Notes under the pieces: generated by a model
The model's input: the letters and a program-made list of their open reading frames with translations, nothing else
Databases searched by the model: none
Told to the model about the DNA's origin: nothing
Assembly (NCBI RefSeq): GCF_003313335.1
Contig: NZ_QMHP01000003.1
Coordinates: forward strand, 124,001-188,000
Reading direction: 5' to 3'
DNA length: 64,000 nt
Source: Pedobacter zeaxanthinifaciens
Lineage (GTDB): Bacteria > Bacteroidota > Bacteroidia > Sphingobacteriales > Sphingobacteriaceae
Program-made: the position numbers and the translations under genes
Shown here: one piece after another, positions 18,201 to 24,162 of the stretch
How positions within the stretch are numbered: position 1 is the stretch's first letter
How the letters are laid out: the number at the start of each line of letters is the position of its first letter

Positions 18201-18969
18201 GTCCTTCTAGCATTCTACTGATATCAGGTACACCATTACGCTGTGCATCTTCAGCCTTAACTCTGGTAGAAGAACCTGTAAATAATTTTCTATCTAAGTT
18301 TTGATAACCCGTAGAAATAATATTTACTTCCTTTAACTGCGAAGCATCTTCTTCAATAGAAATGTCCACTCTTGATTTACCGTTAACTGCAACTTCAGTG
18401 GTCTTATAACCAATAAATCTATATACTAGCACAGCGTCTTCAGGTGCTGTAATTTGATATTCACCTTTTTCATTGGTGATTACAGTAGTATTAGTTCCCT
18501 TAATGGTAACCGAAACACCCGGCATTGGCAAGCCATCCTTTTTATCTCTTACCACACCTGTAATCTTTACAGCGGCAAAATAATCTACTATTTTATCAAT
18601 GATAGATTTTTCTTTTGGTTTAATTAAAATGGTTTTGTCTTCAATGGTGTAGGTTAAATCTTTTCCAGACAGGATTTTATCCATCACTGTTTCAACCGGA
18701 ACACTATTAAAGCCGGCTTCTACTACCGTATTGCTTTTCATCTTATTGGTAGATAATAGCACATCGTAACCTGCCTGTCTTTTGATTTCCTTAATAATTT
18801 TCTCAAGCGTTACTCTTTTTTCCTTGATAGTTACTGATTGGCCGAAAGAGGCAGCACTCACTTGAAGAAAGGACGCAAGTAATATCACCGTAACTAATTT
18901 CATGACAAGTAATAATTTTGGTACGTAGCCAAAATGCCTACATAGAATTTTGGTATAATTTCTATACAT
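15274..18969 (-). CDS. SusC/RagA TonB-dependent transporter with STN domain
   Basis: A 1231-residue outer-membrane transporter. The long N-terminus (MYRNYTKILCRHFG ... MKLVTVILLASFLQVSAASFGQ) is the usual extended Pedobacter-type leader. Next come a secretin/TonB N-terminal (STN) domain at about 50-115 (TLEKIIKEIKRQAGYDVLL), a carboxypeptidase-like CNA-type domain at about 135-215, a plug (GVPDISRMLEGQVAGVSVQNVSG, MYGARAMNGVIVVTTKKGRK) and a 22-strand barrel ending in KQYTLSLKVGF. The STN domain implies signalling to the adjacent FecR anti-sigma protein. Import is TonB-energised. Confidence 0.95.
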   Translation of the reverse strand: MYRNYTKILCRHFGYVPKLLLVMKLVTVILLASFLQVSAASFGQSVTIKEKRVTLEKIIKEIKRQAGYDVLLSTNKMKSNTVVEAGFNSVPVETVMDKILSGKDLTYTIEDKTILIKPKEKSIIDKIVDYFAAVKITGVVRDKKDGLPMPGVSVTIKGTNTTVITNEKGEYQITAPEDAVLVYRFIGYKTTEVAVNGKSRVDISIEEDASQLKEVNIISTGYQNLDRKLFTGSSTRVKAEDAQRNGVPDISRMLEGQVAGVSVQNVSGTFGAAPKIRVRGATSISGDNKPLWVVDGIILEDVVNISNEALSTGDANTLIGSSVAGLNPDDIESFNILKDAAATAMYGARAMNGVIVVTTKKGRKSDGAQRISYTSNFTTYLKPNYNQFDVLNSADQMSVMMEMLNKGYFQHTSASRGSDGGPFYKMYNALYNYNPTTDTYELKNTAIDRAQFLNRYANANTDWFDILFKNSLLQEHSVSFSSGTEKFQTYASTSYLHDSGQTLGNNVDRFTANLRSNFKLSEKLSGEFIINGSIRDQSAPGTLTRTSDPVYGTFSRNFDINPYSYALNTSRAMTAYNEDGSLEYFNRNYAPFNILNELENNYLKLGQIDLKVQAGLKYKMIPSLTYSVDGAYRYAKTDRQHYIKERSNMAMAFRAAQDATIVGDNPFLYTNPDDLTKLPVVILPEGGFYNVTYDNLKNYYFRQNLEFDKTINKDHRLNAFGSMEVRYIDRQNSKFDGVGYQYDNGGIVNANYLYFKKAQESNAPYFGMGYGYDRFTAFALRAAYAYKDKYSVNGTVRYDGSNLMGSSSTARWLPTWNLSAAWNIDQESFWPQNSIVSSARIRGTYGLVANIGNANNSAALFYNRLSRRPYENEKETLTYISSLANSELTWEKLKEANLGIDLTLLKDRVNLTVDLYQRNIFDLIGDIRTSGIGGEYTKTANYGKMKAKGIEFTLGGNAIASADLKWRTQFNFAYNKNEITNLQNTPRILDLVSDNGGSIVGYPRGSLFSLQFAGLDHNYGYPYFIDESGRKNTYVNLQSTKVANLKYEGPIDPKLTGGFYNQFRYKQFSVSALFTFATGNYVRLAQEFSANYPDIYSMTKSMLNRWIQPGDEAFTSVPAILDPYTASRLVTDASGATVSAVYPYNMYNFSSERVAKGDFIRFKQISLTYDIPKKFTSKLSLANASVSFVGNNIALLYSDKKLNGQDPEFFGNGGVALPIPKQYTLSLKVGF

Positions 18970-19093
18970 TTGATAGTCTGTTTTTTAATAAGCGATTTTG
19001 CATCAGAAAACTCAGATGCGGTACGCGGTTAATTCGATAATTGATTCCTAAGGATAAGCTAATATGTTAGGAATTTTGGAAACAGATACATTA

Positions 19094-19126
19094 AAAAGGG
19101 GTGTTGCGAGCACCTCTTTTTTTGTA
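19094..19126. terminator. Terminator between fecR and susC
   Basis: A GGGGTG/GCACCTC-type stem around a TTGCGA loop is flanked by an A-run on the left and a T-run on the right, usable in both directions. It lies about 100 bp past the fecR stop and so separates fecR from susC transcription. Confidence 0.65.
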
Positions 19127-19222
19127 TGTTATCAGCTGGGATTAAGTGGGGAAATTTCTCTTCATAATTATAATTTGTTTGGGTTAGTTGTTTGTTTATT
19201 TTCTTATTGGTTTGGTCAGAAC

Positions 19223-20428
19223 CTAATCTTTATCTTCTTTGTAAACGGTAATTTGATCGTTATTGATTTCAAATCTTACTTCACCGGTTTGCTCAAATTT
19301 TCTAAGCACTTTTGAAACATTTTCAAAACGGCTAATACTTCCATAATAGGTCACTGCTCTAGCTTCAGCGTCAGCATAAGTTACCTTAACGTTGTACCAT
19401 CTTGCAATCTTCCTCATAATGCTTTCTTGCTTTTCATTATTAAACATGAAATAGCCATTTTTCCAGTCTATTGCTTCATCAGTATCAACCTCACGTACAT
19501 CAATACCAGCCGTTGTTAGTACAGCTTGTTCACCCGGTTTTAATACTAGCGGCTCGGCAATGCCTTGGCTTGGACTCACTAAAACGCTACCTTCAAGCAG
19601 GGTAGTTTTAACCGTCATTTCATCGGAGTAGGAATTAATATTGAAGTGTGTTCCTAGCACTTGAACATCCTGCTTGCTAGTTTTAACTACAAACGGATGT
19701 AAAGGATCTTTTGCAATTTCAAAATAGGCTTCCCCTTTCAGTTCCACCATTCTATTTTTACCATTAGAAAATGCCAGTGGATAAGTTAACGATGAAGCCG
19801 CATTTAGCCAAACAGCAGAGCCGTCAGGCAATTTAACCTGCCACATGCCTCCTTTTGGGGTTTCTATGGTGTTAAAAGCTTGTTCTTGATTGCTATCTGA
19901 AGATGAATTTTTAACGGTATAAACTAACTGCCCGTCCGAGGTTTTAGTAATTGATAAACCGGCCTCTTCCACGATATCGCCATTGTTTACATCAGTTAAT
20001 GATATCCGCTTACCATTAGCAAGTACTAATATCGCCTTATTTCCACCTGGAAGTGCATCAGAAGCATACTCACGTTTGCCAATATTCGCTAAAATATCTT
20101 TATTGGTAAAAAGATAAATTGATGTAGCAACTGCCAAAAACACCACTGCGGCAGCCGCCCAACGAATGAAGCTGCTTTTTTTCTTAGCTATGCGATGATT
20201 TTTATTAGCTATCCTAAGTTGAAATTTAGCAATAGCATCATTTTGATCAACTAAATTTAATGCTGCAGCCTTTCCAGATAACAACCAAATGCGCTCCATT
20301 TCTTTAAATAGTGCTTCATTTTTCGATGATTGAGACCTATAAATATCTACTTGAGATTTGTACAAAGCATTATTTGGATCATCCAAATACTTTGCAATTA
20401 ATTCAAGTATATCGGGCGTTGCTGACAT
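19223..20428 (-). CDS. fecR: FecR-family anti-sigma factor
   Basis: A 401-residue inner-membrane regulator. The cytoplasmic N-terminal helical region is about residues 1-85, with one transmembrane segment at about 88-106 (WAAAAVVFLAVATSIYLF). The periplasmic FecR domain includes TIETPKGGMWQVKLPDGS, VWLNAASSLTYP and VELKGEAYFEIAKD. A C-terminal DUF4974-type domain ends FRFEINNDQITVY-like. It receives the STN signal from SusC and controls an ECF sigma factor. The sigma gene that normally lies directly upstream is not present: 20429-20839 has none, and the integrated element follows. Confidence 0.92.
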   Translation of the reverse strand: MSATPDILELIAKYLDDPNNALYKSQVDIYRSQSSKNEALFKEMERIWLLSGKAAALNLVDQNDAIAKFQLRIANKNHRIAKKKSSFIRWAAAAVVFLAVATSIYLFTNKDILANIGKREYASDALPGGNKAILVLANGKRISLTDVNNGDIVEEAGLSITKTSDGQLVYTVKNSSSDSNQEQAFNTIETPKGGMWQVKLPDGSAVWLNAASSLTYPLAFSNGKNRMVELKGEAYFEIAKDPLHPFVVKTSKQDVQVLGTHFNINSYSDEMTVKTTLLEGSVLVSPSQGIAEPLVLKPGEQAVLTTAGIDVREVDTDEAIDWKNGYFMFNNEKQESIMRKIARWYNVKVTYADAEARAVTYYGSISRFENVSKVLRKFEQTGEVRFEINNDQITVYKEDKD

Positions 20429-20839
20429 TTTGTTTGTTTAGTTGTATTGCTAAGACAAACGTAGTTGCTAAAACCCCTAGTGGTAATTTAGTTTTTTTCA
20501 AAAAAAGATTAATATAGCCCAAAGTGGCTAATAAAGAGTAGTTTACAAGAACCGAAAGTGCTATCGGTAACGATTTAGTAATGGTGCTTACTGCACTCGC
20601 TTTCATCTGATTACCTTGTAAATCATTACCGCAAATTTAATAAAAAAAAGGGTTAAGTCGTAGCGTACTTAACCCTTTTTTCTGCTTTTTCCAATATACA
20701 TCATAAGGCGTTATAAAATAAATCTTCCCCAATATGGGGGCAACCTGTGATATTGGTTCCGATATTATTTCCAAGTTTTGACAAATAAACAAAAATGTAA
20801 ATCCGAAACGTATGGTGTTAATCTCTAAAAATCTAAGCT
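20429..20839. other. Host/element junction region, no convincing gene
   Basis: About 410 bp between fecR and rteC. It contains a minus-strand TAAATTTG (20632-20639) that matches the Bacteroidota -7 consensus TAnnTTTG, a strong bidirectional terminator (20642-20682), and AT-rich sequence before rteC. The left end of the integrated element must lie here, or a little inside, since gene content changes from host to ICE backbone. The exact attachment core cannot be fixed without the other end. Confidence 0.5.
20642..20682. terminator. Bidirectional terminator at the element edge
   Basis: A perfect 9-bp stem (GGGTTAAGT at 20650-20658, ACTTAACCC at 20667-20675) is flanked by eight A residues on one side and six T residues on the other. 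No host gene on either strand ends immediately beside it in this window, so it may have belonged to a gene displaced by integration or insulate the element. Confidence 0.8.
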
Positions 20840-21685
20840 ATGGAAATCGTGTTGAACAAAATATTATCGGAAATTCAGCGTCAGGAAGATATGCTATCTT
20901 CTCAAATGATGCAAACTGCGGATGAGGCTTACCAAATGACCTTATTCTTAAAGGAAATGCTGTTTACTATAAAGATGAAAGTCTTGCAGACCGGATTTAA
21001 GGACGAACGGCAGGAAATCAATTTTTTCAAGAATATCAAACCGCAGATTTTAGGAAAACTTATTTATTACAATAAGGTATTCCGCATTGAAACTACCTGC
21101 CCCGTAAGTGCAGGGAGAATACACCAAAGTTATTTTGAAAACCAACTGAAAATTCTGAAATCCGAATACAAGGAAAGCATATCCAATGAGGATTTTTACA
21201 GGTACTATCGTGCAGGCAGAACTGACCGTGACCACAGTTATTTCAGGCTCGGAAAAATCAATTACCACGATGGTCTAAAAAGTAGTGTATTTGAAATTGA
21301 CCTTAGCTTTTCTACTTATTACGATAACAAAGTTGCCCATATTATAGCCAATGAATTACTTTATACTTTCTTGCTTACCAAAATAAACCCTGAAAAAAAT
21401 CCCGATACCATTTCAATAAACGGTGATGGAAACAAAGACATTTCGTGGACGAACTCGCAAAATGCACTGATAGAATTGATTTACGCCCTGTATGTTTCCA
21501 AATCTATTGCATACGGGAAAATAGGCATCAGGAAATTAGCATTGATTTTCCAAATCCTCTTCCGAACGCCCTTGAACGATATACATCATTCTTTCCACCG
21601 AATGAAAACAAGGGCAGGCTCCCGAACGGTGTTTTTAGACCAGCTCAAAATTTCCCTCGAAGAGTATATGGATAAAGACCTTTAG
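20840..21685 (+). CDS. rteC: RteC-family excision regulator
   Basis: A 281-residue RteC homologue. Recognisable signature segments are KPQILGKLIYYNKVFRIET (about residues 69-87), FYRYYRAGRTDRDHSYFRLG and the C-terminal NALIELIYALYVSKSI followed by RTVFLDQLKISLEEYMDKDL. In CTnDOT, RteC activates the excision operon by binding an inverted repeat upstream of xis2c. Here it lies directly upstream of the corresponding operon, separated by 250 bp rich in dyad symmetries. The two-component partners RteA/RteB are not nearby. It is clearly divergent from the two other RteC copies in the window. Confidence 0.88.
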   Translation: MEIVLNKILSEIQRQEDMLSSQMMQTADEAYQMTLFLKEMLFTIKMKVLQTGFKDERQEINFFKNIKPQILGKLIYYNKVFRIETTCPVSAGRIHQSYFENQLKILKSEYKESISNEDFYRYYRAGRTDRDHSYFRLGKINYHDGLKSSVFEIDLSFSTYYDNKVAHIIANELLYTFLLTKINPEKNPDTISINGDGNKDISWTNSQNALIELIYALYVSKSIAYGKIGIRKLALIFQILFRTPLNDIHHSFHRMKTRAGSRTVFLDQLKISLEEYMDKDL

Positions 21686-21706
21686 CAACATCAGCACGGG
21701 TGTTTG

Positions 21707-21735
21707 AAAGCAGTACACAAAATGTACTGCTTTTT
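21707..21735 (+). terminator. Intrinsic terminator of rteC
   Basis: The stem AAAGCAGTACA (21707-21717) pairs perfectly with TGTACTGCTTT around a 5-nt loop and ends in a T-run (to 21735). It lies 22 bp after the rteC stop. Confidence 0.85.
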
Positions 21736-21736
21736 C

Positions 21737-21772
21737 TTTGCCCATATATGCCAATTGGCATATATGGGCAAA
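21737..21772. promoter_or_regulatory. 36-bp perfect palindrome, candidate operator
   Basis: Every base of 21737-21772 is self-complementary with no loop. The half-site is TTTGCCCATATATGCCAA and its mirror follows directly. Lack of a loop and of a following T-run argues against a terminator and for a dimer-binding or recombination site. The position between rteC and the Xis-like gene fits an RteC or Xis binding site (inference). Confidence 0.65.
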
Positions 21773-21801
21773 AGGCTACTACAAAATAACCGAAACACGC
21801 T

Positions 21802-21827
21802 AAAACCCTTATTAAACAAGGGTTTTT
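21802..21827 (+). terminator. Second terminator-like hairpin upstream of the xis genes
   Basis: A 9-bp perfect stem (AAAACCCTT at 21802-21810, AAGGGTTTT at 21818-21826) with a 7-nt loop and trailing T-run. No gene ends here, so it may act as an attenuator or insulator upstream of the excision operon. Confidence 0.6.
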
Positions 21828-21853
21828 CTCATTGCAAAAAATTTGAAAAAAAG

Positions 21854-21897
21854 TGCCAAACCAATGGGTACGCATTGGCAGACAAACACTGCCACAC
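21854..21897. promoter_or_regulatory. Dyad and shared CAAACACTGCC motif upstream of the xis operon
   Basis: TGCCAA (21854-21859) and TTGGCA (21875-21880) flank a near-perfect 18-bp dyad, CCAATGGGTACGCATTGG, at 21861-21878. CAAACACTGCCACAC follows at 21883-21897. The TGCCAA/TTGGCA half-sites also form the centre of the 36-bp palindrome upstream, which suggests a common binding protein. The downstream gene starts at 21936. Confidence 0.55.
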
Positions 21898-21935
21898 TTC
21901 TGAATTTTGTACTGTGAATATTAAACAATAGTGCA

Positions 21936-22289
21936 ATGAACATTATAACAGTTGACGAAGAAGTGTGGAAGCACCTCAACGAACGGTTGAAAGCCATTAG
22001 CGAATATATCCTCAAACTGGAAGATACAAGCTACGATAGCTTATGGCTCAACAATCACGAAGTCTGCCAGTATCTCCACATCAGCGAAAAAACGTTGTGG
22101 CGTATGCGCACCAACGGGCAGATAGCTTTTTCAAAAATGTACGGGCAGTATTACTATACGATTGGTGCTATCAAGGAAATGCTCAACGCTAACGCCGTGC
22201 AGACGACCGATGAATATGTGGAGCAGCTTATGGCGAAAGGCAAAAGCTATATCGAGAAAGGCAGAAAGCTGAAATCAGGTAATCATTAA
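21936..22289 (+). CDS. HTH protein, Xis2c-like excision factor
   Basis: A 117-residue protein with a MerR/excisionase-type winged HTH in its centre: LWLNNHEVCQYLHISEKTLWRMRTNGQIAFSKMYGQYYYTIGAIKEML (about residues 45-92). It has a helical N-terminus (EEVWKHLNERLKAISEYILKLE). Small basic HTH proteins of this type are the recombination directionality factors of CTnDOT-like elements. Position as first gene after rteC, followed 12 bp later by a second HTH protein, then DUF3945 and topB, matches xis2c of the CTnDOT excision operon. Direct proof of Xis function is lacking. Confidence 0.78.
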   Translation: MNIITVDEEVWKHLNERLKAISEYILKLEDTSYDSLWLNNHEVCQYLHISEKTLWRMRTNGQIAFSKMYGQYYYTIGAIKEMLNANAVQTTDEYVEQLMAKGKSYIEKGRKLKSGNH

Positions 22290-22301
22290 AAGCGTACCCG
22301 T

Positions 22302-22610
22302 ATGAATATCGACAAAATGGAATTTGTGGCGTGGATGGAACGCATAATGGACAGGCTGGACATTCTTGGCAACCACATAGACGATTTACAAAAGAAGCGC
22401 AACAGCATAGACGGCGAAGAGTTACTGGATAATCAGGATTTATTGCAAATGCTGAAAATCAGTAACCGTTCCCTGCAACGGTATCGCTCCATAGGTAAGC
22501 TCCCTTATTATACCATTAGCGGAAAACTGTATTACAAGCTATCCGATGTGCATCAGTTCATCAGGGAAAGTTTTAACCCTCCGTTACCTAAACTGGATGC
22601 CAATAAGTGA
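22302..22610 (+). CDS. HTH protein, Xis2d-like excision factor
   Basis: A 102-residue companion of the preceding gene, with the same fold: DNQDLLQMLKISNRSLQRYRSIGKLPYYTISGKLYYKLSDVHQFI (about residues 46-90) after a helical N-terminus (WMERIMDRLDILGNHIDDLQKK). It corresponds in order and size to xis2d of CTnDOT. Starts 12 bp downstream of the first HTH gene and is probably translated from the same mRNA. The 85 bp that follow contain another CAAACGCTGCC motif (22611-22621). Confidence 0.78.
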   Translation: MNIDKMEFVAWMERIMDRLDILGNHIDDLQKKRNSIDGEELLDNQDLLQMLKISNRSLQRYRSIGKLPYYTISGKLYYKLSDVHQFIRESFNPPLPKLDANK

Positions 22611-22637
22611 CAAACGCTGCCTTTGAGTGCCACATAA
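22611..22637 (+). promoter_or_regulatory. Shared CAAACGCTGCC / TGCCACA motif upstream of DUF3945
   Basis: CAAACGCTGCC begins one base after the HTH gene stop, and a TGCCACA lies about 10 bp further on. The same arrangement occurs at 21883-21897 and, inverted, at 63236-63269. Its function is unknown; a regulatory site for backbone genes is inferred. Confidence 0.4.
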
Positions 22638-22695
22638 AGCAAATCAGTGAAGGCTTCCTTTACATTCGATCGTGAAATTGTGAAATTTTCAGATT

Positions 22696-24156
22696 ATGAG
22701 CGAAGAAACAACTAATAAACAGGAAATGCCCGAACAGCTTTCGGACATCTTACTCGTACTGGATAAAGAGAAAATGAAAATCCAGGCAGTAAAGAGTATA
22801 GACGAAAACGGGAAAATGGAAACCGTTGACCCCACGAAGAAAAATCAAAACCAGTTTATGCGTGTGGATAAAAGCGGTGATTTCTTTTCCAACTTCTTTT
22901 CCAATTTTTTCAGCCAGTTAAAGAACCCTACAAACTTTACTTTCTTCAAAGTGCCTGCCTCGGTTGCTGCTGAAAAAGCAGAGGAATTACAAAAGCACGT
23001 AGATAAGCCCACTCCACAGGGCGAAAAAGTGCTGAAAGAACACGAAGTGAAAGCAGAACCCCAACCCGATAAAAAACAAGAAAATCAAAATAATATGGCA
23101 ACAGCACAAACAACAACGGAAACAAGCGAATATCGCTACAAGCCGGAGCAGATTGATTGGGACACAATGAAAAACCTCGGATTGAGCAAAGAGTATCTTG
23201 AAAAAAGGAACCTGCTCGACCCTTTGTTACGAGGTTATAAAACCAATGAGCTTTTACCGATAGGTATCAACCTCGGGGGCTCTATCCTCCGCACGGATGC
23301 CCGCCTGTCTTTACAGCAAGCGGAAGACGGCAATGTTATCGTGGCAATACACGGTATCAAAAGAGAACCTAACCTCCACTTTGAATTTTTCGGTCACAAG
23401 TTTACGGACGAAGACAAGAAAAACCTGCTCGAAACGGGTAATATGGGGCGTGTCGTCAATTTGGTAAACTCCAAAACAGGCGACCTGATGCCGTCCATTA
23501 TAAGTATTGACAGGCTGACCAATGACGTGGTTGCACTGCGCACGGAGTTTATAAAAATTCCCGATGAAATTAAGGGCGTAAAGCTGAATGACGAACAAAA
23601 ACAAACGCTGATGGAGGGCAAACCGCTCTATTTAGAGGGTATGATTTCCTCGAAAGGAACGGAGTTTTCGGCAACTGTACAATTCAATGCGGACAAACGG
23701 TATGTTGAGTTCCTGTTTGACAGAAGCAACAACAATCAGCAGGCGCAAACGAACCAACAGAATACCCAACAAAGCAATCAGCAAAGCCAACCGCAAGAAG
23801 CTCCAAGAACTTTCAGGGGCAAAGAACTGGATGATGAGCAGTACAACAAGTTCAAAGCCGGACAAACCATATACGTTGAACTGAAAGACAAAAAAGACCA
23901 ACCGTATAAGGGTTATATCACGTTCGACAAAGATACCGGAAAGACCAATTTTGAGTTTCCCGGTCAGTACAAAGCACGGGTAGAACCTGCCGAAACTCAT
24001 AAAACACAAACTGCCGTCAATTCGGAGGGTAAAACCAACGAAGCGACCAAGAACGTCCAAGAGCCTTTGAAGTCCGGGCAGCAAAGACCGAAAAACGAGA
24101 AGCAGCAGGAGCAACAGGATAACAAGCCTGAAAAATCCAAAGGCAGAAAAATGTAA
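22696..24156 (+). CDS. DUF3945 domain-containing protein (orf3-like)
   Basis: A 486-residue protein of CTn backbones. It shows two or three related modules of the DUF3945 type: LLPIGINLGGSILRTDARLSL, then GVKLNDEQKQTLMEGKPLYLEGMISSKG, and FRGKELDDEQYNKFKAGQTIYVEL. Each has a 'bound by LxxEQ..L..G..' pattern. Low-complexity Gln/Asn linkers separate them (QQAQTNQQNTQQSNQQSQ), and the C-terminus is highly charged and basic. The family always neighbours topB, as here (6 bp gap), and corresponds to orf3 of the CTnDOT excision operon. The biochemical role is unknown. Confidence 0.85.
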   Translation: MSEETTNKQEMPEQLSDILLVLDKEKMKIQAVKSIDENGKMETVDPTKKNQNQFMRVDKSGDFFSNFFSNFFSQLKNPTNFTFFKVPASVAAEKAEELQKHVDKPTPQGEKVLKEHEVKAEPQPDKKQENQNNMATAQTTTETSEYRYKPEQIDWDTMKNLGLSKEYLEKRNLLDPLLRGYKTNELLPIGINLGGSILRTDARLSLQQAEDGNVIVAIHGIKREPNLHFEFFGHKFTDEDKKNLLETGNMGRVVNLVNSKTGDLMPSIISIDRLTNDVVALRTEFIKIPDEIKGVKLNDEQKQTLMEGKPLYLEGMISSKGTEFSATVQFNADKRYVEFLFDRSNNNQQAQTNQQNTQQSNQQSQPQEAPRTFRGKELDDEQYNKFKAGQTIYVELKDKKDQPYKGYITFDKDTGKTNFEFPGQYKARVEPAETHKTQTAVNSEGKTNEATKNVQEPLKSGQQRPKNEKQQEQQDNKPEKSKGRKM

Positions 24157-24162
24157 TACAGT

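Noticed and set aside
19064..19315. An 83-codon plus-strand ORF overlapping the fecR end
   Set aside because: Covers a terminator and the antisense of fecR; Phe/Leu-rich from AT-rich sequence.
20403..20606. A 67-codon minus-strand ORF overlapping the fecR start
   Set aside because: No family features, no sigma-factor motifs and a 26-bp overlap with fecR; hydrophobic but probably chance or fecR leader.
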